Below are positions 8,195-17,001 of a DNA stretch of 64,000 bases, in pieces. A program made the translations under genes and the position numbers. How positions within the stretch are numbered: position 1 is the stretch's first letter; each line of letters opens with the position of its first letter. The notes under the pieces are model-generated. The model searched no databases, was not told the origin of the DNA, and saw nothing but the letters and a program-made list of their open reading frames with translations. Source of the DNA: Actinoplanes sp. NBC_00393 (GTDB lineage Bacteria > Actinomycetota > Actinomycetes > Mycobacteriales > Micromonosporaceae); contig NZ_CP107942.1 of NCBI RefSeq assembly GCF_036053395.1, forward strand, positions 7,272,501 through 7,336,500. The letters run 5' to 3'.

Positions 8195-9394
8195 ATGTCG
8201 TCCCCCGATGAAGCCTCTGCATCCACCTCGCCGTCTGAGCCGACTCAACAGCCTCAGCCGCCCCAGCGCGAGCTTCCGGTCGAGACGGCCGGTAAAAAGG
8301 CGGCCGAGAAGAAGACAGCAGTGGAAGAGACGGCGGAGGACGAGACCAGGTTCGGTGAGCCGGGCCCACCGCTGAACCGGCGTAGTCCGTTCTTCTTCGG
8401 GTTCCTGTTCGGACTCGGCGCGATCCTGGCGTACGCGCTGTTTCTCGGCGTCCGCAACGCCGCCTCGATCCTGGTCCTCATCTTCATCGCGCTGTTCCTG
8501 GCGATCGGCCTCAACCCGGCGGTGTCCCGGCTGCGGCGGTGGGGGCTGCCGCGCGGCGTGGCGGTGGCGATCGTCGCGCTGACCGTGGTCGGGCTGCTCG
8601 CCGGCGGTCTGATCGCGCTGATCCCGCCGCTGGTCACGCAGACCACCGCGCTGATCAACAACGCGCCGGAAGTGATCGAGAGCCTGCGCCGCAGTGAGAC
8701 GGTGAACGAGCTGGTCCAGCGCTACGACATCGCCAACAAGGTGCAGAGCGCGATCAACGCGGGCACGGTCGGCAACGCGGTGGGCGGGGTGGTCGGCGGC
8801 GCCCGGCTGCTCTTCGGCACGATCTTCAACATCCTGACCGTGCTGGTCCTGACCATCTACTTCATGGCGGCCTTCGAGCGGATCAAGGAGACCGGGTATT
8901 CGCTCGTTCCGTCGTCGCGCCGGGATCGGGTACGGCTACTGACCGACGAGATCCTCACCAAGGTCGGGGCGTACATGGTGGGTGCCCTCTCGATCGCCAT
9001 CCTGGCCGGGTTGAGCACCTTCGGGCTGGCTCTCGCGCTCGGGCTGGCGTACCCGTTCGCCCTGGCTGTGGTGGTGGCGGTCTTCGACCTGATCCCGCAG
9101 ATCGGCGCCACCCTCGGCGCGATCATCGTGAGCCTGGTCGGGCTCGCCTCGTCGATCACCGACGGGATCGTCTGCGTGATCTTCTTCATCGTCTACCAGC
9201 AGCTGGAGAACTACCTGATCTATCCGAACGTGATGCGGCGCTCGGTCAAGGTCAGCGATGTGGCGGCGCTGGTGGCGGCCCTGGTCGGGGTGGGCCTGTT
9301 CGGGGTGATCGGCGCCCTGGTCGCCATCCCGATGGTGGCCGCCATCCAGCTGATCATGCGGGAGGTCCTGCAGCCCAGCATGGAGACGCGTTAG
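8195..9394 (+). CDS. AI-2E family transporter (PerM-like permease)
   Basis: The start at ATG 8195 has GGAGG 5 nt upstream. The 399-aa protein has a hydrophilic Ser/Pro/Lys-rich N-terminus of about 55 residues, then hydrophobic segments typical of the AI-2E exporter/PerM family. Characteristic elements are ILVLIFIALFLAIGLNP, the long amphipathic central loop, DLIPQIGATLGAIIV, and YQQLENYLIYPNVMRRSV near the C-terminus. Family members export small molecules or act in Na+/H+ balance; the substrate cannot be read from the sequence. It overlaps a convergent hydrolase gene by 4 nt. Confidence 0.9.
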   Translation: MSSPDEASASTSPSEPTQQPQPPQRELPVETAGKKAAEKKTAVEETAEDETRFGEPGPPLNRRSPFFFGFLFGLGAILAYALFLGVRNAASILVLIFIALFLAIGLNPAVSRLRRWGLPRGVAVAIVALTVVGLLAGGLIALIPPLVTQTTALINNAPEVIESLRRSETVNELVQRYDIANKVQSAINAGTVGNAVGGVVGGARLLFGTIFNILTVLVLTIYFMAAFERIKETGYSLVPSSRRDRVRLLTDEILTKVGAYMVGALSIAILAGLSTFGLALALGLAYPFALAVVVAVFDLIPQIGATLGAIIVSLVGLASSITDGIVCVIFFIVYQQLENYLIYPNVMRRSVKVSDVAALVAALVGVGLFGVIGALVAIPMVAAIQLIMREVLQPSMETR

Positions 9395-10194
9395 CTGTCC
9401 CGCAGCGGGCGGGGCACCTCGACGTCGGAGAAAGCGGCGACCGTGCGGTCCGCGTACGCCCCGGCGTCGCCGGTCTCGATCGGTCCGTCCCAGGTTCGCG
9501 GCAGCGGGGTCGGCACGTCCGGCGCGACCCGGCGGACGATCTCGTCGAGGATCGTCTCGGCGTCACCGACCCACAGGTGCTTGCCGCCCTCCACCGGGAC
9601 GACCTCGCACTGCGGGATGGCGGCGAACCGCTCCTTCGCCTCGGCCGGGCGCAGATAGTCGTCGAACTCCGGGATGATCGCGGTCACCGGTTTGCCGTCG
9701 GCGGCCCACGCCTCGAGGTGCTCGGGCTTGGAGAAACGCAGCGGCGGGGAGAGCAGGATCGCGCCGGAGACGGCCGGGTCCAGGCCGTACATCAGGGTCA
9801 GGTCGGTGCCGAACGACCAGCCGACCAGCCAGATGTCGGGCAGGTCGGCGAACTCCGCGTACTCGATCGCGGCGGCGACGTCGTACTTCTCGTCGACCGC
9901 GTTGGCGAAGGATCCGCCGCTGGTTCCGCGTACGCTGCTGGTCCCTCTGCTGTTGAAACGCAGCACCGCGATGCCTGCCAGGGCCGGCAACCGCCAGGCG
10001 GCCTTGCGGTAGACGTGGCTGTCCATCATCCCGCCGTGGGTGGGCAGCGGATGCAAGCAGACGATGGTGGCCACCGGCTCGCGGTCGAGCGGCTTGGCCA
10101 GCTCACCGACGAGGGTGACGCCGTCCGCGGTGTGCAGCTCGATCTCCTCCCGGTCAGCGGGGAGGATCGAGTTGGCACGGATCTGGTTGCTCAT
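9391..10194 (-). CDS. Alpha/beta hydrolase
   Basis: A 267-residue hydrolase starting at ATG 10194 (MSNQIRANSILPADR), with AAGG about 10 nt upstream. The nucleophile elbow is GWSFG (Ser of GxSxG), preceded by an oxyanion region in CLHPLPTHGGMMDS. The late GGKHLWVGDAE histidine and FDDYLRP aspartate complete a plausible triad. Serine esterase or dienelactone-hydrolase-like activity is likely; the substrate is unknown. The next gene upstream on the same strand ends 53 bp away, so the two may be cotranscribed. Confidence 0.88.
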   Translation of the reverse strand: MSNQIRANSILPADREEIELHTADGVTLVGELAKPLDREPVATIVCLHPLPTHGGMMDSHVYRKAAWRLPALAGIAVLRFNSRGTSSVRGTSGGSFANAVDEKYDVAAAIEYAEFADLPDIWLVGWSFGTDLTLMYGLDPAVSGAILLSPPLRFSKPEHLEAWAADGKPVTAIIPEFDDYLRPAEAKERFAAIPQCEVVPVEGGKHLWVGDAETILDEIVRRVAPDVPTPLPRTWDGPIETGDAGAYADRTVAAFSDVEVPRPLRDS

Positions 10195-10247
10195 GATGAA
10201 AGGGCCTTTGTTCCTTTTCAGGGTGGCGGGTGGGGCGGTTGAAGGGA

Positions 10248-10574
10248 TCACCCATAGCGGGGGGCGTTGCGCGAGCGCTCCACACCCGGGCCGCGCCGAT
10301 CCCGGGCGCGCCAGCAACCGGTGTGCCAGTGCCGCCGGTCGGACTCGTCGCCGTAGCCGTCGGCCGGCCAGGCCACCACGTGCGCCACACCCGGCCGGAT
10401 GTCCTGCATGCAACCGGGACACCGGTACGTCTTCACGGCCGCCGCACCGAAGATGTTCCGGACCATCCATTCACCGTCCTGCCACTGCTGGACGCGATCC
10501 TCGGTGATTCCCGGCCGGTCCGGACGGCGCTCGTCGTCGTCACGGCGGCGGGGATGGTTGCGGCGGGGGCTCAC
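10248..10574 (-). CDS. Small conserved protein with Cys/His metal-binding pattern
   Basis: GTG 10574 is chosen because TACTCT lies 7 nt upstream (leaderless pattern) and the product then begins MSPRRNHPRRR; 108 aa. The core has YRCPGCMQDI, GVAHVVAW and RHWHTGCW, that is CxxC plus HxxC arranged like a zinc site. The N-terminus is highly basic and the tail is RSRNAPRY. I recognise this as a widespread actinobacterial protein sometimes annotated as ATP/GTP-binding, without a P-loop to justify that name. Function unknown. Confidence 0.8.
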   Translation of the reverse strand: MSPRRNHPRRRDDDERRPDRPGITEDRVQQWQDGEWMVRNIFGAAAVKTYRCPGCMQDIRPGVAHVVAWPADGYGDESDRRHWHTGCWRARDRRGPGVERSRNAPRYG

Positions 10575-10581
10575 AAGCTCA

Positions 10582-10621
10582 AGAGTACGTAGTGACTGAT
10601 CAGTAACAATCACCCTAGACT
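10582..10621. promoter_or_regulatory. Divergent leaderless promoters around a palindrome
   Basis: TACTCT (10587-10582, minus) and TAGACT (10616-10621, plus) are -10 hexamers 7 and 6 nt before the two divergent start codons. Between them is the perfect palindrome ACTGATCAGT (10595-10604), extendable to GTNACTGATCAGTNAC. It overlaps the plausible -35 elements on both strands (GTGACT plus, TTGTTA minus), a good site for a shared repressor. Confidence 0.6.
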
Positions 10622-10627
10622 CCGGTC

Positions 10628-12121
10628 ATGACGGCGATTCACGTTCCCGGCGTTCCCGTGATCGAGGACGGCTGGCTCATCTCCACGAACCCGGCCACCG
10701 GCGACGAGGCCGGCCGCGTGCCGGTCGCGGACGAGAAGGCGGTCGTCGCCGCCGTCGAGCGGGCCCGCACCGCCGCGGCCTGGTGGCAGGGCCTCGGCTA
10801 CGACGGCCGCCGCACCCGGCTGCTGCGCTGGCGCACCCTGCTGGTCGAGCGGATGCAGGAGCTCGCCGAGCTGACCCACCGGGAGACCGGCAAACCGGTC
10901 ACCGACGGGCTCATGGAGATCGCCGCCGCGGTCGAACACCTGGACTGGGCGGCCCGCAACGCCAAGCGTGTCCTCGGGCCGCGGCGGGTGCGGACCCGCC
11001 TGCTGACCGCCGAGCACTCCGGCCACTTGGAGTACCAACCGTTCGGCGTGGTCGGCGTGATCGGCCCGTGGAACTATCCGATCGTCACCCCGGTCGGGCC
11101 GATCAGCGGCGCGCTGGCCGCCGGCAACGCGGTCGTGTTGAAGCCGAGCGAGTACACACCGGTGGTCGGGCAGTGGCTGGCCGACTCGTTCGCCGAGATC
11201 GTGCCGGAACACCCGGTGCTCCAGGCGGTGCACGGCCTGGGCGACGTGGGCGGCGCCCTGTGCCGCTCCGGGGTCGGCAAAGTCTCGTTCACCGGCTCCA
11301 CCGCGACCGGCAAGAAGGTGATGGCCGCCTGCGCGGAGAACCTCGTGCCGGTGGTGATCGAGGCAGGCGGCAAGGATGCGCTGATCGTCGACGAGGACGC
11401 GGACGTCGCTGCGGCGGCCGAGGCAGCGGTCTGGGGCGCGATGACCAACGCCGGGCAGACCTGCATCGGCATCGAGCGGGTCTACGCGGTCGCGCCGGTC
11501 TACGACAGGTTCGTCGACGCGGTGGTGGAGAAGGCGGGCAAGCTGCGTACCGGTGAGGAGATCGGGCCGATCACCATGCCGCGGCAGCTCGAGATCATCC
11601 GCGACCACATCGAGGACGCGCTGGCCAAGGGCGGCCGGGCGGTCCTGGGCGGGTCCGATGCAGTGCAGGCGCCGTATGTCGCTCCGACGGTCCTGGTCGA
11701 CGTTCCGGCGGACTCCACGGAGATCCGGGAGGAGACCTTCGGGCCGACGCTGACCATCACCAAGGTGCGCGACGCGGACGAGGCCGTGGAGAAGGCCAAC
11801 GACACCGCGTACGGGCTGGGCGGCTCGGTCTTCGGCAAGAAGAACGCAATCCGCATCGCCCGCCGGCTCCGCTCCGGCATGGTCGCCGTCAACGGGACGC
11901 TCACCTTCGTCGGCATGGGCAACCTGCCGTTCGGCGGGGTCGGCGAGTCCGGCTTCGGGCGCATCCACGGTGAGGACGGTCTGCGCGAGTTCGCAAGGGC
12001 AAAGGCAATCACGGTACGCCGGGCGAAGTCCCTGCTCCCCGCGATGACCTTCGAGCGGACCCCGGCCCAGGTCAACCAGATCGTCAAGGCCCTGCGCCTG
12101 CTGTACGGCCGCAAGCCCTAG
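10628..12121 (+). CDS. Aldehyde dehydrogenase, succinate-semialdehyde type
   Basis: A 497-residue NAD(P)-dependent aldehyde dehydrogenase. The general base is Glu245 in VIEAGGKDALI and the nucleophile is Cys279 in NAGQTCIG; the cofactor loop FTGSTATGKK and C-terminal FGGVGESGFGR are present. The fold and the family of bacterial succinate-semialdehyde dehydrogenases fit best, but substrate range is not certain. The transcript is probably leaderless (TAGACT 6 nt upstream). Its TAG stop forms part of the -10 hexamer of the next gene. Confidence 0.92.
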   Translation: MTAIHVPGVPVIEDGWLISTNPATGDEAGRVPVADEKAVVAAVERARTAAAWWQGLGYDGRRTRLLRWRTLLVERMQELAELTHRETGKPVTDGLMEIAAAVEHLDWAARNAKRVLGPRRVRTRLLTAEHSGHLEYQPFGVVGVIGPWNYPIVTPVGPISGALAAGNAVVLKPSEYTPVVGQWLADSFAEIVPEHPVLQAVHGLGDVGGALCRSGVGKVSFTGSTATGKKVMAACAENLVPVVIEAGGKDALIVDEDADVAAAAEAAVWGAMTNAGQTCIGIERVYAVAPVYDRFVDAVVEKAGKLRTGEEIGPITMPRQLEIIRDHIEDALAKGGRAVLGGSDAVQAPYVAPTVLVDVPADSTEIREETFGPTLTITKVRDADEAVEKANDTAYGLGGSVFGKKNAIRIARRLRSGMVAVNGTLTFVGMGNLPFGGVGESGFGRIHGEDGLREFARAKAITVRRAKSLLPAMTFERTPAQVNQIVKALRLLYGRKP

Positions 12122-12124
12122 TCT
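12119..12124 (+). promoter_or_regulatory. Candidate -10 of leaderless ABC ATPase transcript
   Basis: TAGTCT starts on the TAG stop of the aldehyde dehydrogenase and ends 6 nt before the ABC ATPase ATG, giving a leaderless start inside the junction. Confidence 0.5.
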
Positions 12125-12130
12125 GTTCGG

Positions 12131-12769
12131 ATGGTCGATCATCCGGCGGTCGAGGTCAGCGGTCTGTCCGTCAGCTACGGCTCGGCACCGGTGCTGGTGG
12201 ACGTCGCGCTGACCGTCCCGGCCGACGGCGGCGTCTGCGTGACCGGGGAGAACGGCATCGGCAAGTCCACGCTGCTGCGCTGCGTGAGCAGCCTGCAGCG
12301 GGCGGACGCCGGCACCATCCGGGTCTTCGGCGCCGAACCGGGCCAGACCCCGGACTTCTGGCGGGCCGTGGTGACCACCGTGGAACCGCCGACCTGGTAC
12401 CCCGGCCTCACCACCCGGGAACACGCCGAGCTGGTCTGCCGGGCGCACGGCCAGGACCCGGAGGACGACGCCGTCGAGGAGGCGTTCGACCGCTTCGGGC
12501 TGGCCTCGCACGGCGACGCCATCCCGGCGTCGATGTCGTCCGGGCAGAAGCAGCGCCTCACCCTGCTGCTCGCGCTGCTGCGGCCCAGCTCCCTGTTGAT
12601 CCTCGACGAACCCGAGCAGCGCCTCGACCCGGACGGCCGGGCGCTGGTCGCGGCGATGCTCGCCGAATACCTGGCGGCCGGCGGCTCCCTGCTGCTGGCC
12701 AGCCACGACGAGAAGTTCGCCCTCGCCTCGGGCGCCGAGCTCACCACCATGCAGGCGCTCGCGTCGTGA
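12131..12769 (+). CDS. ABC transporter ATP-binding protein
   Basis: A 212-residue ABC ATPase: Walker A TGENGIGKST at about residues 37-46, signature SMSSGQKQR, Walker B LLILDEPEQRLD, and switch histidine in LLASHDEKF. It overlaps the following membrane protein by 4 nt (GTGA), so the two form an exporter-type unit. The cargo is unknown; no substrate-binding protein is present, which favours export. Confidence 0.93.
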   Translation: MVDHPAVEVSGLSVSYGSAPVLVDVALTVPADGGVCVTGENGIGKSTLLRCVSSLQRADAGTIRVFGAEPGQTPDFWRAVVTTVEPPTWYPGLTTREHAELVCRAHGQDPEDDAVEEAFDRFGLASHGDAIPASMSSGQKQRLTLLLALLRPSSLLILDEPEQRLDPDGRALVAAMLAEYLAAGGSLLLASHDEKFALASGAELTTMQALAS

Positions 12770-14319
12770 CCTCCACCGTTGCGCTGCGGCCGGTCCGCCG
12801 CTGGATCCACCGCACCCAGGCCGCACACCGTGACCGCGGCGAGACGTTGGCCACCGGTTACGTCGCGGTGTTCTGCTTCGCCGTCGTCGTGGCGATGCTC
12901 AAGGACCCCCTCGAGGCGGTCTTCCGGCCCACGGTCCAGGATCTCAGCGGCACCGGCGCCGTCTCCTGGGCGGCCGTCTGCGCCGCCCTGCTGCACCTCA
13001 CCCTGCGCCGCCTCGGCCCGGTCGCGGTCAGCCGCCCCGCCGCGTACTTCCTGCTCACCGCCCCGGTCAGCCGTCGCGTGCTGTTGAGCCCGTCGCTGCG
13101 TGCCGCCGCCGTCGCCGCGGGCCTCGCCGGCGCCGCCGCCACGCTGGGCATCCTCGGCCACGCCGACCGGCGCAGCGGTTCGCTCGCCCTGGTGGTGACC
13201 GGGGCGCTGGCCGGCGTACTGCTGGCCCTCGCCGCGGCGGCCGTCCAGACCCGGCCACGCCTGGGTCCGGTCACCGATGCGGCGGCCCGGTCGGCCCTGA
13301 TCGCGGGCCTGGCCACCCTGGTCGCCGAAGCTGCCGGGTGGACACCGCCCGCCTTCGGCGGCTGGCCCGCGGCCTCCGTCGTGGTCCAGCTCGCCGGGGC
13401 CCTCGCGGTGGTCGCCGCCGCCGCCTCCTTCTTCGCCGTACGCGACCTCGCGCGCACCCCGAACGACCGCATCCTGGACTCGGCCCGGACCGCCGGCACC
13501 GTGGCCGACTCGGTGTACGGCGTGGAGCCCACCTTCCTCGCCGACATGCTGGAACGGGACTACTGGTCCCATCGCCGCCTGCGGTCGGACCGCCTGTCCC
13601 GCCGGCTGCCGCCGTTGACCGGCCAGGATCTGCTGCTGGCCCGGCGCCGCACGCCGCGCCTGCTCTGGACGGCTGCCTCCGCCACTGTCCCGCTGCTGCT
13701 CGCCAACGGACCGCGCTGGGTGATGGTCGCGGTGCTGGTGGCCGGGACGATGATCGCCGCGCGGGCCACCACCGCCACGGTGAAGACCGACGCGGCGAAC
13801 CCGGTCCTGCTCCGCCTGCTGGGCCTGTCCGCACGCGAAGTGCTGCGCCAGCGGCTGTGGGTGCCCGCCGCGCTCGCCACCGCCTGGGCCACCGTCGCCC
13901 TGGTGCTTCTCCAATTGGCCGGCGTTCTGCCCGGCGGTCCGTGGTGGCTGTTCGGCCTGGTTCTCGGCCCGATCGGCGCGATCGCCGCGCTGCGCGCCGC
14001 CCGGGCCGGCCTGGTCCGCAACGACCTGCTGCCCCTCGACACCCCGATGGGCGCGATTCCCACCGGTCCCCTGCTGCACGCCTTCGCCGGGCTGGATCTG
14101 CTCCTGCTGACGCTGCCCACGGTCGCGGCGCTGAGCCTGGACCAGCCGGCCACCCCGGCCCTGCTGACCGTCCAGACCGCCGTCACCCTGCTCGGCGTCC
14201 TCGCCTACCTCCGGTACTCCACACCGACCAGCGTGTGGAGCTTTCCCTCCGCTGATCAGTGCTGGGGCAATCAGAAGAGGGTTAGTTCGTTTCGTTCCAT
14301 GCCTCGGAGTTTGTCGTAG
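12766..14319 (+). CDS. Polytopic membrane protein, ABC permease partner (DUF6297-like)
   Basis: GTG start within the ATPase stop (GTGA). The 517-aa product has about ten hydrophobic segments, for example [33 protein letters not shown] and [14 protein letters not shown] basic soluble region in the middle ([16 protein letters not shown]) is typical of actinobacterial DUF6297 permeases. It should be the transmembrane half of the exporter with the preceding ATPase. Its last 49 nt overlap the 3' end of nucS on the opposite strand, encoding an unusual polar tail after the final helix. Confidence 0.85.
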   Translation: MTSTVALRPVRRWIHRTQAAHRDRGETLATGYVAVFCFAVVVAMLKDPLEAVFRPTVQDLSGTGAVSWAAVCAALLHLTLRRLGPVAVSRPAAYFLLTAPVSRRVLLSPSLRAAAVAAGLAGAAATLGILGHADRRSGSLALVVTGALAGVLLALAAAAVQTRPRLGPVTDAAARSALIAGLATLVAEAAGWTPPAFGGWPAASVVVQLAGALAVVAAAASFFAVRDLARTPNDRILDSARTAGTVADSVYGVEPTFLADMLERDYWSHRRLRSDRLSRRLPPLTGQDLLLARRRTPRLLWTAASATVPLLLANGPRWVMVAVLVAGTMIAARATTATVKTDAANPVLLRLLGLSAREVLRQRLWVPAALATAWATVALVLLQLAGVLPGGPWWLFGLVLGPIGAIAALRAARAGLVRNDLLPLDTPMGAIPTGPLLHAFAGLDLLLLTLPTVAALSLDQPATPALLTVQTAVTLLGVLAYLRYSTPTSVWSFPSADQCWGNQKRVSSFRSMPRSLS

Positions 14320-14930
14320 TCGACGACCACGCAGCGGATTCCGCGGTCGGTGGCGAGGACCCGCGCCTGGGGCTTGATCTCCTGGGCGGCGAAGACGCCT
14401 TTCACCGGGGCGAGCAGGGGGTCGCGGTTCATCAGTTCGAGGTAGCGGGTCAGCTGCTCGACGCCGTCGATCTCGCCCCGGCGTTTCACCTCGACCGCCA
14501 CGGAACCGCCGTCGGCGTCCTTGCACAGGAGGTCCACCGGGCCGATCGCGGTCATGTACTCGCGGCGGACCAGTGTCCAGCCCTCGCCGAAGGTTTCCGG
14601 GTGTTCCGCCAGGAGCTCCTGCAGGTGCGCCTCGACGCCGTCCTTGACCAGGCCGGGGTCGACGCCCAACTCGTACGAATAATCCTGGAAGATCTCCTCC
14701 AGGGTGATCCGTAGCTCCTCGCCGGCCTTGTTCACCACCTTCCACACCCCGGGCGCCTCCTGCAGCTTGCACGGGGGGCTCATCCAGTTGAGCGGCTTGT
14801 AGGCACGGTCGTCGGCGTGGATCGACACCGACCCGTCGGCCTTGACCATCAACAGCCGGACCGCCGGGGGCAGGTGGGCGGAGAGACGGCCGACATAGTC
14901 CACGGAGCATTTCGCGATGACCAGACGCAC
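14271..14930 (-). CDS. nucS: Endonuclease NucS (non-canonical mismatch repair)
   Basis: A 219-residue NucS/EndoMS that cuts both strands at certain mismatches and replaces MutS/MutL in most actinobacteria. The N-terminal DNA-binding half is followed by a PD-(D/E)xK nuclease core: GPVDLLCKD and [20 protein letters not shown]. The C-terminal ERNELTLF fits the sliding-clamp-binding motif known for the family. The start is GTG 14930, with TAGTGT 6 nt upstream (leaderless pattern). It diverges from a DUF4126 gene. Confidence 0.95.
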   Translation of the reverse strand: MRLVIAKCSVDYVGRLSAHLPPAVRLLMVKADGSVSIHADDRAYKPLNWMSPPCKLQEAPGVWKVVNKAGEELRITLEEIFQDYSYELGVDPGLVKDGVEAHLQELLAEHPETFGEGWTLVRREYMTAIGPVDLLCKDADGGSVAVEVKRRGEIDGVEQLTRYLELMNRDPLLAPVKGVFAAQEIKPQARVLATDRGIRCVVVDYDKLRGMERNELTLF

Positions 14931-14936
14931 CGGGCG

Positions 14937-14984
14937 ACACTACCCGACTGCGGCCGGGCGGGGTTCGCATGCCGGTGCCATGCT
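14937..14984. promoter_or_regulatory. Divergent leaderless promoters, nucS and DUF4126
   Basis: TAGTGT on the minus strand (14942-14937) precedes the nucS GTG by 6 nt. CATGCT on the plus strand (14979-14984) precedes the DUF4126 GTG by 6 nt. Neither gene has a Shine-Dalgarno. Confidence 0.5.
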
Positions 14985-14990
14985 GGTTTC

Positions 14991-15611
14991 GTGTTCGAAG
15001 CATTGACCGGCACCGGTCTCGCCGCATCAGCCGGCCTGAATGCCTATATTCCGCTGCTCACGATGGGTCTGCTGGCCCGGTACACGGAGGCGATCAGCCT
15101 GCCGGCCGGCTGGTCGTGGCTGTCCAACGGCTGGACCCTGATCATTCTGGGCCTGTTGCTCACGATCGAGGTGGTGGCCGACAAGGTCCCGGTCGTGGAT
15201 CACATGAACGACGTGGTGCAGACGTTCGTCCGGCCGACCGCGGGCGGGCTGGCGTTCGGCGCCGGTTCGGCGTCCGAGACGGTGACCGTGTCCGACCCGG
15301 GCTCGTTCTTCACCTCGCACCAGTGGGTGCCGATCGTGGTCGGCGGGCTGATAGCGCTGGGCGTGCACGGCATCAAGAGCGCGTCGCGGCCGGTGGTGAA
15401 CGCGAGCACGGCGGGCATCGGGGCGCCGGTCGCCAGCACCGCCGAGGATTTCGGCAGCGTGGTGATGTCCGTGGTGGCCATCGTGCTGCCGATTCTGGTG
15501 CTGATCGGCCTGGTCGTGCTGCTGTGGAGCGCGGTGTGGGTGGTCCGCCGCAGACGACGGCGCCGGCGTGAACGAAACTCCGGTATCGAGACCCGCCAAC
15601 TATTTGGTTGA
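14991..15611 (+). CDS. DUF4126 family membrane protein
   Basis: GTG 14991 gives a 206-residue protein starting MFEALTGTGLAASAGLNAYIPLLTMGLLARY, the signature N-terminus of DUF4126. Further membrane segments are LIILGLLLTIEVVADKVP, WVPIVVGGLIALGVHGIK and VVMSVVAIVLPILVLIGLVVLLW, ending in an Arg-rich cytoplasmic tail. The family function is unknown. It overlaps the next gene by 4 nt (TTGA) and starts a run of four same-strand genes leading into an FtsK-like ATPase. Confidence 0.87.
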   Translation: MFEALTGTGLAASAGLNAYIPLLTMGLLARYTEAISLPAGWSWLSNGWTLIILGLLLTIEVVADKVPVVDHMNDVVQTFVRPTAGGLAFGAGSASETVTVSDPGSFFTSHQWVPIVVGGLIALGVHGIKSASRPVVNASTAGIGAPVASTAEDFGSVVMSVVAIVLPILVLIGLVVLLWSAVWVVRRRRRRRRERNSGIETRQLFG

Positions 15612-16963
15612 CTGCTCGGGTGCCCGCCGTCGCCGTACCCGCTTTTGCCCTCGCCTGGTGGCTCGCCTGCTACCTGATCGGCCGCGACCCGGGGCGGTGG
15701 ATCCTCCGGTGGTCGGCGGCGGCGCTCACGGCGTACGCCATCGGGGTCGCCGCCTGGACGATCGCACCGGGCTCCATGCCCGCCCAGGTCCTGCTCTGCC
15801 TGCCTGCTCTGGGGTGGGCCGGCGCCGTGGTGGCGCTGTTGCCGCTGACGCCGCCGGAGCGGCGGCCGATCGACCGCGGCGCCCTCGTGCTCGGCCTGTT
15901 GTTCCTGGTGATGGTGGTCGCGCTGCCCGGCGTGGGCCGGCTGGTCGCGCTGAGCCCGCTGGTCGGCGGCCTGGTCCTGCTGTGGCGGCTGCGCGCGCAG
16001 GTGGTGCCGCGGATGCTGCCACCGGCGATGACCATGATGGCGGTGCTGTACGCGGTCGGCCTCGGCCTGCTGCTCGGCCCGGTCGATCTCGGCGGGGACG
16101 CGCCGCTGATCGGGGCGATCGGCGTGGATCTGCTGGTGGTCGGCTATCTGATGGCGGTGGCGCACGCGACCGAGGCGGGCGAGCGGCTGCGTCCCGATCT
16201 GCGCCGCGCGCTGGTCGCCGCGGGCGCCGCGATCGTGGTGGCGGCGGTTCCGGCCACCGTGACCCTGCTGCTGGTGCCGGATCACGACGGGGTGGCGGCG
16301 GCGCAGTTCGTGCTGGTCGCGGGCACGGCTTCGGTGGCCGGGCTGACCGGCCGGCTGCGGCGCCTGCTGGACCGGGTGGCGCTGGCCGACGACGCCGCGC
16401 TGCGCTCGGACCGCACTGTCCTGTTCCTGAACGCGGATGCGCTGCTGCGGCGGCGGGAGCCGCGCCGGCTGGGTTCGATCGGTGAGCCGGAGTTCCTGCG
16501 GCTGACCCGGCGGGCGCTGAACGATTTCGGTGATCTGGACCGGCTGGCCCGCAGCCCGCTGACGGACATGCCGGTGGTGGAGCGGCGCCTGGCGGGCCGG
16601 GAGGATCAGCCGCGGGCCCGGGCCCGGGAGTTGCGGGCGGTGCTGCGGGAGTCGGTGTCGGCGTTGCGGCCGCCGGGCCCGTTCAGCACCACCGACGACT
16701 GGCGCTACTACAACGTGCTGCAGTTCTGCTGTGTGCTGGGACTGAATCCGTACGCCCGGCGGCCGCGGAGCGACGGGATGAGCCGGGAGGCGCGGCTGGC
16801 GGTGGACTGGTTCCGGCGGTACGTGCCGCGGGACGTGACCCGGCAGTGGCAGCGGGAGGCCGCGATGATCGTGGCCGAGCGACTGTGGACCGATCTCGGC
16901 GGCCGGCACCGGGCGCTGTCCGGGCGACCTGCCACGGACGAGATCACGACACGCAACGCCTAA
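15608..16963 (+). CDS. Membrane protein with cytoplasmic C-terminal domain, unknown function
   Basis: The start is taken as TTG 15608, overlapping the preceding stop; GTG 15620 is an alternative. The N-terminal 230 residues contain about eight hydrophobic helices (for example GALVLGLLFLVMVVALPGVG, GAAIVVAAVPATVTLLLV). The C-terminal 200 residues are soluble and basic, with RLTRRALNDFGDLDRLARSPL and DDWRYYNVLQFCCVLGLNPYARR. I do not recognise a named family. Position suggests a role with the downstream ATPase, but a 38-bp gap and a separate TAAAAT promoter-like element keep that open. Confidence 0.75.
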   Translation: MTARVPAVAVPAFALAWWLACYLIGRDPGRWILRWSAAALTAYAIGVAAWTIAPGSMPAQVLLCLPALGWAGAVVALLPLTPPERRPIDRGALVLGLLFLVMVVALPGVGRLVALSPLVGGLVLLWRLRAQVVPRMLPPAMTMMAVLYAVGLGLLLGPVDLGGDAPLIGAIGVDLLVVGYLMAVAHATEAGERLRPDLRRALVAAGAAIVVAAVPATVTLLLVPDHDGVAAAQFVLVAGTASVAGLTGRLRRLLDRVALADDAALRSDRTVLFLNADALLRRREPRRLGSIGEPEFLRLTRRALNDFGDLDRLARSPLTDMPVVERRLAGREDQPRARARELRAVLRESVSALRPPGPFSTTDDWRYYNVLQFCCVLGLNPYARRPRSDGMSREARLAVDWFRRYVPRDVTRQWQREAAMIVAERLWTDLGGRHRALSGRPATDEITTRNA

Positions 16964-17001
16964 AACCCCAAAATGGGCGGAAATGGCTAAAATCCCCCAC
17001 C

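Noticed and set aside
10610..12826. 738-codon ORF antisense to the aldehyde dehydrogenase
   Set aside because: High-GC shadow ORF; Gly/Arg/His/Asp-rich composition, while the plus strand has a complete enzyme.
12175..15027. 950-codon minus-strand ORF
   Set aside because: Crosses the ABC ATPase, permease and nucS in a different frame; composition is that of a shadow ORF.
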